Shown one piece after another: positions 1-5,807 of a DNA stretch of 7,476 nucleotides. Position numbers and translations under genes: made by a program. Source of the stretch: a bacterium (GTDB lineage: Bacteria > T1Sed10-126). A model generated the notes under the pieces. That model did no database searches, had not been told where the DNA came from, and saw only the letters and a program-made list of their open reading frames with translations. Location: positions 1 to 7,476 of the forward strand of contig PWHN01000008.1 in assembly GCA_003554945.1 (NCBI GenBank), given 5' to 3'. The first letter of the stretch is position 1; each line of letters starts with the position of its first letter.

Positions 1-110
1 ATATCTTATTTTCTCATTCTCATCCCGCCTCCAGCGGGACTCCGAGGTATGTATTCTTCAAAACAGGCCCCTCCAGGGCCTTGAAGAATACATAAATCCG
101 AAAATAAGAC
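1..110 (+). repeat. Structured palindromic element, copy A (possible ncRNA or MITE-like repeat)
   Basis: This is a multi-stem fold that shares a skeleton with the element at 3620-3748. The outer stem P1 pairs 4-13 (TCTTATTTTC) with 100-109 (GAAAATAAGA). Hairpin P2 pairs TCCCGC (23-28) with GCGGGA (34-39) around loop CTCCA. Hairpin P3 pairs TATGTATTCTTCAA (48-61) with TTGAAGAATACATA (81-94), and an inner stem GGCCC/GGGCC closes a second CTCCA loop. Blocks shared with the other copy are TCTCATTCTC (12-21), CTCCGAGG (40-47) and AATCCGA (95-101). The window edge probably cuts the outer stem, because the second copy has another 12 bp outside P1. Whether it is transcribed is unknown. It lies about 140 bp upstream of cysS, but the second copy has no comparable position before a gene, so a riboswitch role is unlikely. 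Confidence 0.8.
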
Positions 111-113
111 ATG

Positions 114-253
114 ACCTATCTCTCTCTATACGCTTATTTTTGGTCAAGAAGGTAATGGATCCTACTTTGTTAAATAAACGGTCGTTCTGAGAACGGGGAA
201 ACTGCAAAACTTTAGACAAGTCAATAAATAACAAAATAAAAGGAGAATGGAAG
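114..253 (+). promoter_or_regulatory. cysS upstream region with a short palindrome
   Basis: This is the leader between the structured element and cysS. It contains a 13-base palindrome, CGTTCTGAGAACG (183-195), which could be a small operator or a weak hairpin. No T-box signature (AGGGTGG-type block with an antiterminator) is visible, although T-boxes often control aminoacyl-tRNA synthetase genes in Firmicutes. I found no convincing -35/-10 pair. The Shine-Dalgarno AAGGAG sits just before the cysS ATG at 254. Confidence 0.3.
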
Positions 254-1696
254 ATGTCCAAGCTAAATGTTTACAACACACTTACAAATAAAACTGAAGA
301 GTTCGAACCCCAGAACTCACCTGAGGTGCGCATGTATGTCTGTGGACCGACGGTTTATGATGACTGTCACGTCGGCCACGCCCGGGCCTACGTGAGTTTT
401 GACGTTATCCGCCGTTTTCTGGAATATGAGGGCTACCGGGTAAAATATGTGCAAAACTTCACCGATATTGACGACAAGACAATTAATCGCGCCAAAGAAG
501 AGGCAGTCCCTTTTCGTGAAATTGCCGAGCGCTATACCCGGCGGTATTTTGATGTGATGGATGCTATCGGTGTGCAGAGGGCCGACTTGTATCCTACCGT
601 GAGTGGCCACGTTGAAGAGGTAATCGACCACGTTCAGGGGTTGATTGAAGCCGGCATGGCTTACCAGGTTGAGGGTGACGTATACTACCGGGTGAAAGAG
701 TTTGCCAATTATGGTTGTCTTTCCGGCCAGGATATAGAGGAAATGCTTGAAGGCGAGCGGGTTGAACCTTCGGCCAAAAAGGAGTCGCCGCTGGATTTTG
801 CTCTCTGGAAGCGTTCCCCGGAAGATGAGCCCGGCTGGGAAAGTCCCTGGGGACGTGGGCGTCCTGGCTGGCACATTGAGTGCTCTGTCATGGGCCGTAC
901 ACATCTCGGCGATACAATTGATATTCACGGTGGCGGTCAGGATTTAATTTTTCCCCACCATGAGAACGAAATAGCTCAGACTGAAGGGTTGACCGGCAGC
1001 CAGTTTGTTAAATACTGGCTCCACAACGGTTTTGTCACGATTGATGACGATAAGATGTCCAAGTCTCTTGGTAATTTCTATACTCTTGAGGAACTCTATG
1101 AGCAGTTTTCACCGGCGGTAATTCGTTATTTCATCTTAACCCGGCAGTATAGGAATCCAATCGACTTTTCCTTCGGAAGAATTGAGGAGGCCGGCCGGGC
1201 CTACACCAGGCTTAAAAAGTTTTTTGTCCGCTTGAAAAGAGCTGAAGCGAAATCCTGTGGACCGGTTAAAGTGCAGTCCGACCTGCCAGACAATTCGGAG
1301 TTCAGGGAAAAATTTCTTGCCGCCATGCGCGCTGATTTCAACACCGCCAGGGCACTGGGCGAAATCAGTAGCTGGATGAAACAGTGGAATGAAACTCTTG
1401 AAAGCTGGCGTGATCGCAAGCAGATAAATCGTCGTGAACAGGAAGCGGTAACCGAAGCTCGACATCTGCTGGATAAATTCACTTCCAAAGTGCTTGGGTT
1501 GGAGCTTGTTGACACATCTGAAGCGGGTTCTAATAATGAGGAGGATTTGATCGAGTTGTTAATTGAACTGCGCAGCCAGGCCCGGGAAAACGGCGATTAT
1601 GAGCGGGCTGATGAAATTCGTGAGCGTCTGCGGGGACTTGGATATGAGCTACATGATTCTTCTGAAGGAACCCGCTGGGAGCTTAAAAATGGCTGA
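254..1696 (+). CDS. cysS: Cysteinyl-tRNA synthetase (CysRS)
   Basis: This cytoplasmic class I aminoacyl-tRNA synthetase charges tRNA-Cys with cysteine using ATP. The 480-residue length is normal for the family. The Rossmann-fold signature HVGH (residues 39-42, HIGH class) and KMSKS (267-271) are both intact. The four zinc ligands that select cysteine are present as C30, C210, H235 and E239, inside VCGPT, HIECSVM and FPHHENE. The N-terminal YVCGPTVYD and the NFTDIDDK block (68-75) are also typical. The C-terminal helical tRNA-binding part ends in the usual ADEIRERLRGLGYEL...GTRW pattern. The start follows AAGGAG with good spacing. The gene overlaps rlmB by 8 bp and is first in a three-gene plus-strand cluster. 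Nothing is missing, and the identification is certain at family level. Confidence 0.98.
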   Translation: MSKLNVYNTLTNKTEEFEPQNSPEVRMYVCGPTVYDDCHVGHARAYVSFDVIRRFLEYEGYRVKYVQNFTDIDDKTINRAKEEAVPFREIAERYTRRYFDVMDAIGVQRADLYPTVSGHVEEVIDHVQGLIEAGMAYQVEGDVYYRVKEFANYGCLSGQDIEEMLEGERVEPSAKKESPLDFALWKRSPEDEPGWESPWGRGRPGWHIECSVMGRTHLGDTIDIHGGGQDLIFPHHENEIAQTEGLTGSQFVKYWLHNGFVTIDDDKMSKSLGNFYTLEELYEQFSPAVIRYFILTRQYRNPIDFSFGRIEEAGRAYTRLKKFFVRLKRAEAKSCGPVKVQSDLPDNSEFREKFLAAMRADFNTARALGEISSWMKQWNETLESWRDRKQINRREQEAVTEARHLLDKFTSKVLGLELVDTSEAGSNNEEDLIELLIELRSQARENGDYERADEIRERLRGLGYELHDSSEGTRWELKNG

Positions 1697-2438
1697 TCTT
1701 ATCTGTGGTCGTAACACTGCTCTGGAAGCACTTCGTGCGCGGCCCCGCCAAATTCGTAAGCTTTTTCTTTCAGAAAACGTTGAGCCGGACGAGAAAATAA
1801 AAAATATTCGTTCTCTTGCCCAGGCCGCCGGTATTGAACTGCAAGATCTTTCATCCGCTGAGCTAAGTGAGCTGGTCGGGACTGAAAATCACCAGGGGAT
1901 CGCCGCTCGCACCGAACCACTTTTGCTGGCTAGTCTCACCGAGTTGCTTCAAATTATTGGCAAACCACCGGGTGCCCGTCGACTGGTTGTGCTTGATCGG
2001 GTGCAGGATCCGGTTAATCTTGGCAAAATAATTCGCTCCGCCTGTTATTTTGGCATTGATGGGTTGATTAAAACTGAACATGAATCAGCCCCCTTAACCG
2101 CGACGGCTGTTCATACCTCGGCCGGAGCCGCCTTCCACCTTCCCCTGCTTGAAGTTTCCAACCTGCAAAATCTTTTTGCTCAGCTGAAGGAGGAACGTTT
2201 TTGGATAGTAGGCACGGCACCCGAAGCTGAACAGGTCCTGGATGCAGTGCCACTCGACCGTGACCTTGTTTATGTGCTTGGACACGAGGGTGAAGGATTG
2301 CGGCGTCTCACACGCGAACTGACTGATTACCTGGTCTGTATCCCCTCTTCCGGTGACTTTGATTCGCTGAACGTAGCAACGGCAGCCGCTGTTGTTGCTT
2401 ATGCCCTGCGCCCGCCGGGGAGTGAGGACTATGGCTGA
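1689..2438 (+). CDS. rlmB: SpoU-family 23S rRNA 2'-O-ribose methyltransferase, RlmB type
   Basis: This is a SAM-dependent SPOUT methyltransferase of 249 residues. RlmB-type enzymes methylate the 2'-OH of G2251 in the 23S rRNA P loop. The N-terminal ~75 residues fit the substrate-binding domain, starting with LICGRNTALEAL. The three SpoU motifs follow: LDRVQDPVNLGKIIRSA (102-118, with N110 and R117), VYVLGHEGEGLRRL (195-208, with E200), and CIPSSGDFDSLNVATA (217-232, with S226 and N228). The deep trefoil knot would be formed by the last two. An open frame extends upstream to 1563, but the ATG at 1689 is chosen because it gives the canonical N-terminus and is preceded by GGGAG seven bases upstream. 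It overlaps cysS by 8 bp, and cysS-rlmB adjacency is common in bacteria. The exact target nucleotide is inferred from the family. Confidence 0.93.
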   Translation: MADLICGRNTALEALRARPRQIRKLFLSENVEPDEKIKNIRSLAQAAGIELQDLSSAELSELVGTENHQGIAARTEPLLLASLTELLQIIGKPPGARRLVVLDRVQDPVNLGKIIRSACYFGIDGLIKTEHESAPLTATAVHTSAGAAFHLPLLEVSNLQNLFAQLKEERFWIVGTAPEAEQVLDAVPLDRDLVYVLGHEGEGLRRLTRELTDYLVCIPSSGDFDSLNVATAAAVVAYALRPPGSEDYG

Positions 2439-3585
2439 AAAGGAACTGCGCAGTTTTTTAAATCACATGCGAGCAAAGCTTTATCCTGAACCTGAAGCAA
2501 AAGTGACTGATCCTCATTCACCACCCCTCTGGAAGCGGTTAGGCTGGAAGGTGGGCTGGATTATCGAGGAGTCCTACACCGGCATACAGTGGTGCCTTAC
2601 GGATGAGGAGAACTGGGAAAAACTCACTTCGCATCTCGGTAACAATCGCCAGCAGAAGACGCAAATGTTTGTCAACTGGTATTCGCGAACTCTGAAAAAA
2701 CTGGCAGACAATTTTGGTGTACCTCTCCGCCTCGAATCAATCCGCTGGCGGCAGATTGACCTTTCTGCTATCGTCAACCGGCCTCGTATCCAGGACGAGA
2801 CCTGGTGGGAGATATCCTTTACTGACGATGAACTCGGAACCTGGTATTTGATAATACCACAACGTTTTCACCACCTGTTTGAGGAGGAAGAGACAGCGCC
2901 GGCCCAGGCCCGCCCTTCCTGGCATTTTTCCGAACTATGGAAAAAACTTGAAGATCGCCAGTGTCGGCGTTTGCTGGAGCTGATTGCACCCCATAGGGGA
3001 CTTCGCAATCATGTGGCTGCCCTTATTATTGGTGGTGTGCTGGAGTCGGAAAATGTTTTTGAACATCTGCCGGCGACACCGTCGGGAGAACTTAAAACTG
3101 CGCTTCACAAGCGCCGCCGGATGCTCGATAAGCAGACCAACCGTCAGCGCGAACAGACGCTAAAACAGTGGGCTAAAGACGCTGATTTTTACTTGACCCG
3201 GAAGCTGGGCAAGTGGTTGGAAGAAGAGAAATTGAAAGGGGAGGGCTGGCAAAAATATCGCGCCGACTGGAAACAGTTTCGGATAAAACAGCTTGAAAAA
3301 AATTATGGAGCCGACAACTGGCGGCAATTCTGGAAACAATTTGATGATCAAGATCTGAAACATATTGTTCCGCGTCTCAATTTTGAACAGTTGAGCCGCG
3401 CGGCGATAAAACTTTCCGAAAAACAACGCAGCCGAATTGCCGGTGAACTGCCAGCTCAGCAGCAAGAAAAATTTAAAAAAATGTCCGCCCGCGGCCCCGA
3501 CCGCGAGCTGATCTTAAAAGCCCGCCAGGAAATACACGAACAGGTCGAGGAAATCGCCGACAAACACAATTTGCTCGATAGTTAG
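2431..3585 (+). CDS. Tryptophan-rich protein with a FliG C-terminal-like domain, function unknown
   Basis: This 384-residue soluble protein has no signal peptide or membrane segment. I do not recognise the whole. Residues 30-150 are rich in Trp and aromatic residues and look like a mixed alpha/beta domain (for example WWEISFTDDELGTWYLIIP, 125-143). Residues 165-230 are helical, with NHVAALIIGGVLESENVFEH (193-212) vaguely like an armadillo helix pair. Residues 230-300 are highly charged, lysine-rich helices. Residues 302-378 match the pattern of FliG-C: FDDQDLKHIVPRLN, then LSRAAIKLSE, then RIAGELPAQQQEKFKKM, then KARQEIHEQVEEIAD. FliG-C is the flagellar switch domain that contacts the stator, but no flagellar genes lie here. 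I count 18 tryptophans, which is unusually many. The ATG at 2431 overlaps the rlmB stop by 8 bp and follows GGGGAG, so I prefer it to an upstream in-frame ATG inside rlmB. The FliG relation is from memory of the family pattern. Confidence 0.85.
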   Translation: MAEKELRSFLNHMRAKLYPEPEAKVTDPHSPPLWKRLGWKVGWIIEESYTGIQWCLTDEENWEKLTSHLGNNRQQKTQMFVNWYSRTLKKLADNFGVPLRLESIRWRQIDLSAIVNRPRIQDETWWEISFTDDELGTWYLIIPQRFHHLFEEEETAPAQARPSWHFSELWKKLEDRQCRRLLELIAPHRGLRNHVAALIIGGVLESENVFEHLPATPSGELKTALHKRRRMLDKQTNRQREQTLKQWAKDADFYLTRKLGKWLEEEKLKGEGWQKYRADWKQFRIKQLEKNYGADNWRQFWKQFDDQDLKHIVPRLNFEQLSRAAIKLSEKQRSRIAGELPAQQQEKFKKMSARGPDRELILKARQEIHEQVEEIADKHNLLDS

Positions 3586-3619
3586 TCCTTATCTTTCTTC
3601 CCCCACCAATCCGTTTACA

Positions 3620-3748
3620 AATGAAGGAGGTGCTTATTATCGGATTTTTAAATCTCGCTGGAAACAGGATGTTTCTGTTTTGCGTTATTTAAACCTCGGA
3701 GCGGCCTGGATGGCCGCGAGAATGAGATAATAAGATACCTCCTTCATT
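3620..3748 (-). repeat. Structured palindromic element, copy B (possible ncRNA or MITE-like repeat)
   Basis: Read on the minus strand, this has the same skeleton as the element at 1-110. The outermost arm AATGAAGGAGGT (plus strand 3620-3631) pairs perfectly with 3737-3748. P1 pairs CTTATTATC (3633-3641) with GATAATAAG (3726-3734). P2 pairs 3701-3706 with 3712-3717 (minus strand GCGGCC/GGCCGC) around loop ATCCA. P3 pairs TTTAAAT (3647-3653) with ATTTAAA (3687-3693), with apical stem GAAAC/GTTTC (3661-3665/3671-3675) and minus-strand loop ATCCT. Minus-strand blocks TCTCATTCTC, CTCCGAGG and AATCCGA are shared with the first copy. The element sits between the convergent ends of the FliG-like gene and the phosphatase gene, so it may also stop transcription or protect 3' ends, although no T tract follows. 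Confidence 0.85.
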
Positions 3749-3808
3749 ATTGTGGTATATCTGTAATCACAATCTTGGAAGAACACACCTTATCCAATAA
3801 ATTTTTTC

Positions 3809-4597
3809 TTACTGAGGAACATCGACCTTCTCCAGCAGCCAACCGTGCAGCGAGGTAGCATTGGAAGCGACTATATGCTTGCCGGTCAGCCAGTCGTCGC
3901 CGCCCGCCATGTCGGTAACCTTTCCCCCGGCTTCTTTCACCAGCAGGGCGCCGGCTGCCACGTCCCAGGCACTGAGATTATACTCCCAGAAACCATCAAA
4001 TACTCCCTCGGCTGTCAAACAGAGGTCGTGTACGGCCGAGCCGGCCCGCCGAATTCCTTGCACATCCCGTATGATTCGCTGAAAAACCGGCAGGTTGTAA
4101 CGCTCGCTCTCAGTTCGCATGTCGGCAAAACCGGTCGCCATTAGCGCCTTCAGTGGATCTGAATTTTTGCTTACTTCGATCCGCGCGTCGTTTTTGAAGG
4201 CCCCCTCCTCATGGCCGGCGCAGTAAAAGTCGTCCAGATAGGGGAAGTAGGCGTAAGCCTCGCTCAATTTTCCTTGCTTCTGCCGGCCGATTGAGATACC
4301 AAAGAAGGGATGGTGATGGACGTAGTTGGTCGTTCCATCGAGTGGATCGATAATCCATCTACAGTCGTTTTCACTGCTTTTTTCGATCTCTTCCTCGGCC
4401 AGGATGCCGTCCGCCGGGAACCGCTGTTCAAGCGCTTTGACGAGGCGACGCTCACTTTCTCGATCGACGTCGGTAACCAGGTCAATACGACTCTTGTGGT
4501 CACTGCTGGTCGGATTTATTTCAGCCTGCCGTTCGAGCTGATAATGTCCGACTTTTTTCAGCAACTTTGCGAACCAATCTCTGTTTTTCTTCAACAT
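3809..4597 (-). CDS. Inositol monophosphatase family protein (SuhB/IMPase-like)
   Basis: This is a cytoplasmic, Mg2+-dependent, Li+-sensitive-type sugar phosphatase of 262 residues, the usual length. Metal and catalytic motifs are intact: VTDVD (51-55), AEEE (67-70), IIDPLDGTTN (82-91) and the distal WDVAAGALL (211-219). The conserved RRAGSAVHDLCLTAEG block (183-198) is also present. Substrates in the family include inositol-1-phosphate, histidinol phosphate, fructose-1,6-bisphosphate and 3'-phosphoadenosine 5'-phosphate, and the sequence alone does not decide among them. The frame is open to 4639. I choose the ATG at 4597 because GAGGTG lies seven bases upstream, while the more distal start adds residues not expected in the family. 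It is transcribed against the cysS cluster, and its 3' end faces the structured element at 3620-3748. Nothing looks broken. Confidence 0.93.
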   Translation of the reverse strand: MLKKNRDWFAKLLKKVGHYQLERQAEINPTSSDHKSRIDLVTDVDRESERRLVKALEQRFPADGILAEEEIEKSSENDCRWIIDPLDGTTNYVHHHPFFGISIGRQKQGKLSEAYAYFPYLDDFYCAGHEEGAFKNDARIEVSKNSDPLKALMATGFADMRTESERYNLPVFQRIIRDVQGIRRAGSAVHDLCLTAEGVFDGFWEYNLSAWDVAAGALLVKEAGGKVTDMAGGDDWLTGKHIVASNATSLHGWLLEKVDVPQ

Positions 4598-4604
4598 AAA
4601 AATG

Positions 4605-4610
4605 CACCTC
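4605..4610 (-). promoter_or_regulatory. Ribosome binding site deciding the phosphatase start
   Basis: On the minus strand, GAGGTG is followed by seven bases and then the ATG at 4597. This supports the shorter 262-residue product over the in-frame ATG at 4639, whose upstream sequence I did not see as a good Shine-Dalgarno. Confidence 0.7.
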
Positions 4611-4721
4611 AAATCTTGTGATCCAGATTTTCCGGTCAAAAAATATCATGCTAATGCTTGTAGTGCAATCTCCCCTCCGTGGGAATTGGTCTGTTGAAAA
4701 ACTTGAATTTTGCGAGTAAAA

Positions 4722-4750
4722 ATTGTATCTTATATGGGCTTCATTGGCTA
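4722..4750 (-). promoter_or_regulatory. Weak sigma-70-like promoter candidate for the phosphatase gene
   Basis: On the minus strand, TACAAT (plus positions 4722-4727, five of six consensus) is preceded after 17 bases by TAGCCA (4745-4750, four of six). This would give a leader of roughly 115-120 bases before the ATG at 4597. The -35 is poor, so this is only a candidate. Confidence 0.3.
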
Positions 4751-4806
4751 ACTTTATCAGTATTTGGTACTTGTTTAGCGTGGCCCTGACAAAATAACCT
4801 GTGTTC

Positions 4807-4878
4807 CGTCATCCCGGGCATGCAATCCGGAATACAGTTTGAATTTGACGTCATTCCGGCCCCCGAGCCGGAATCCAT
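4807..4878. repeat. Two tandem REP-like palindromes
   Basis: The second unit is a clean hairpin: ATTCCGGC (4853-4860), loop CCCCGA, GCCGGAAT (4867-4874). The first unit is a degenerate cousin: ATCCCGG (4811-4817) pairing with CCGGAAT (4827-4833) with one mismatch. Both begin with GTCAT, so they are copies of one family in direct order. GTCATTCCGG...CCGGAAT palindromes are dispersed repeats in many bacterial genomes, often mobilised by RAYT-type transposases, but none is encoded here. They lie between the phosphatase promoter region and tRNA-Thr. Apart from these, the weak phosphatase promoter and a small stem TTGCG/CGCAA (4905-4909/4916-4920), I see nothing in 4640-4939. Confidence 0.7.
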
Positions 4879-4939
4879 CTTGAACTTGATCTTGATTTTC
4901 GGTCTTGCGCCTCTTCGCAACTTAGCATAGTCGCAAATT

Positions 4940-5012
4940 GCCGGCGTAGCTCAATTGGCAGAGCGGGGCTCTTGTAAAGCTCAGGTTGCCGGTTCGAGTC
5001 CGGCCGCCGGCT
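4940..5012 (+). tRNA. tRNA-Thr (anticodon TGT)
   Basis: This 73-base tRNA folds into a full cloverleaf. The acceptor stem is GCCGGCG/CGCCGGC with discriminator T. The D stem is GCTC/GAGC. The anticodon stem GGGCT/AGCTC (one G-T pair) holds loop CTTGTAA with TGT at 4973-4975. The T arm is GCCGG-TTCGAGT-CCGGC. No CCA is encoded, so the CCA-adding enzyme must supply it. It reads codons ACA and, by wobble, ACG. A repeat island begins only four bases after its end. Confidence 0.97.
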
Positions 5013-5016
5013 TTTG

Positions 5017-5060
5017 TTAGTATGAAAGTGTGAAAGTGGGAAAGTATGAAAGTAAAATCA
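5017..5060 (+). repeat. Left inverted repeat of the four-helix-bundle island (8-bp units)
   Basis: This is a 44-bp sequence starting TTAG and containing four 8-bp units ending in GAAAGT (ATGAAAGT, GTGAAAGT, GGGAAAGT, ATGAAAGT) followed by AAAATCA. By hand comparison it matches the reverse complement of 5758-5801 at 38 of 44 positions. It starts four bases after the tRNA-Thr end. Confidence 0.8.
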
Positions 5061-5123
5061 AGACCGAGGCAACCAGGGAGTCTGAGGGACAGGCGAAAAT
5101 TTAATTGAAGGGATGGGGGTAAA

Positions 5124-5486
5124 GTGCCCAGGTTTAATAAATTTGAAGAGATAGATGTCTGGCAAAAAGCGCGGGGGCATTGTCAAAAGATATATCAGAC
5201 AACGGCCCGGAGTAATTTTGGGAAGGATCGGAGTTTAAGTGAACAAATTCAAAAGGCAGTCGTCTCAATCTCTTCTAACATTGCCGAGGGCTTTGAGCGC
5301 AATTCTCGAAAAGAATTTATTCGTTTTCTTTTGTTTGCTAAAGGCTCAGCGGGTGAAGTGAGGTCACAACTTTATCTTGCGCGAGACCTTGGATATCTAT
5401 CCACAGAAGAGTTTGAAGAGTTGTATGAGGAAAATCTTGAAATTTGTAAAATGATTAGTGGTTTGATAACTTACCTTCGCGAATAA
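5124..5486 (+). CDS. Four-helix-bundle protein, S23/IVS-encoded family
   Basis: This is a 120-residue, all-helical cytoplasmic protein. The family hallmarks are present: the N-terminal FEEIDVWQKA (7-16), then SLSEQIQKAVVSISSNIAEGFER (37-59), then the SRKEFIRFLLFAKGSAGEVRSQL stretch (61-83), and LARDLGYLS (85-93). Members were first seen in insertion sequences within 23S rRNA genes and form pentameric barrels. The related bAvd accessory protein works with reverse transcriptases in diversity-generating retroelements, but there is no reverse transcriptase here. The role of stand-alone copies is unknown. The start is GTG at 5124, with GGGGGT or the weaker AAGGGA upstream, and the family N-terminus begins right there. 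The gene is alone between tRNA-Thr and tRNA-Tyr and is bounded by inverted repeats, which suggests horizontal or element-like movement. Confidence 0.93.
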   Translation: MPRFNKFEEIDVWQKARGHCQKIYQTTARSNFGKDRSLSEQIQKAVVSISSNIAEGFERNSRKEFIRFLLFAKGSAGEVRSQLYLARDLGYLSTEEFEELYEENLEICKMISGLITYLRE

Positions 5487-5574
5487 TTTTGAAATTTTTA
5501 ATTGAAAATTAAGAGGGATACTGATAAAATGTATAGTCAAGAGATGAACTTGCATTTTTGTAAAAAGTTTATTG

Positions 5575-5802
5575 ACCGAAGTTGATTTTATGGTTTTACT
5601 TTCAAACTTTCTAACTTTCACACTTTCTAACTAATACCGAAGTTGATTTTATGGTTTTACTTTCACACTTTCTAACTTTCACACTTTCTAACTAATACCG
5701 AAGTTGATTTTATGGTTTTACTTTCACACTTTCTAACTAATACCGAAGTTGATTTTATGGTTTTACTTTCACACTTTCTAACTTTCACACTTTCTAACTA
5801 AT
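5575..5802 (+). repeat. Four-copy 61-bp tandem repeat with nested 8-bp units
   Basis: Copies begin with ACCGAAGTTG at 5575, 5636, 5697 and 5742. The steps are 61, 61, 45 and 61 bp. Each copy is ACCGAAGTTGATTTTATGG followed by TTTTACTTTC and alternating CACTTTCT/AACTTTCA-type 8-bp units. The 45-bp copy lacks exactly 16 bp, or two 8-bp units, as expected from replication slippage or recombination. Copy one has one substitution (TTTCAAAC for TTTCACAC). The array ends a few bases before tRNA-Tyr. It holds no gene. Between the four-helix-bundle stop and the array (5487-5574) there is only AT-rich sequence with a weak stem. Confidence 0.95.
5758..5801 (-). repeat. Right inverted repeat of the four-helix-bundle island
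   Basis: This is part of the last tandem copy. Its reverse complement, starting TTAGTTAGAAAGTG, matches the 44-bp left repeat at 5017-5060 at 38 of 44 positions. It ends six bases before the tRNA-Tyr start, so the two repeats bracket almost exactly the whole inter-tRNA segment. Confidence 0.75.
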
Positions 5803-5807
5803 ACCCC

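Noticed and set aside
114-253. T-box leader controlling cysS
   Set aside because: No AGGGTGG-type T-box sequence, no stem I layout and no terminator/antiterminator pair are visible before the ATG.
317-928. Long minus-strand open frame inside cysS (203 residues)
   Set aside because: It is antisense to a fully conserved gene and its translation has no family features.
1563-1688. N-terminal extension of rlmB reaching into cysS
   Set aside because: The extra 42 residues overlap the cysS coding end, are not part of RlmB, and the internal ATG has a good ribosome binding site.
1-3748. Composite transposon carrying cysS-rlmB between inverted elements
   Set aside because: No transposase is present and the cargo is essential housekeeping DNA; the two elements differ in stem sequence, so they look like independent insertions.
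3749-3773. Rho-independent terminator ATTGTG...CACAAT after the phosphatase gene
   Set aside because: The stem is only six AT-rich pairs with a long loop, and no T run follows on either strand.
5017-5802. Diversity-generating retroelement, suggested by the S23/bAvd-like protein next to repeats
   Set aside because: There is no reverse transcriptase, no template/variable repeat pair with adenine-specific differences and no variable-protein gene in the window.
5575-5802. CRISPR array
   Set aside because: The units are head-to-tail copies with no unique spacers; the whole 61-bp period is repeated.
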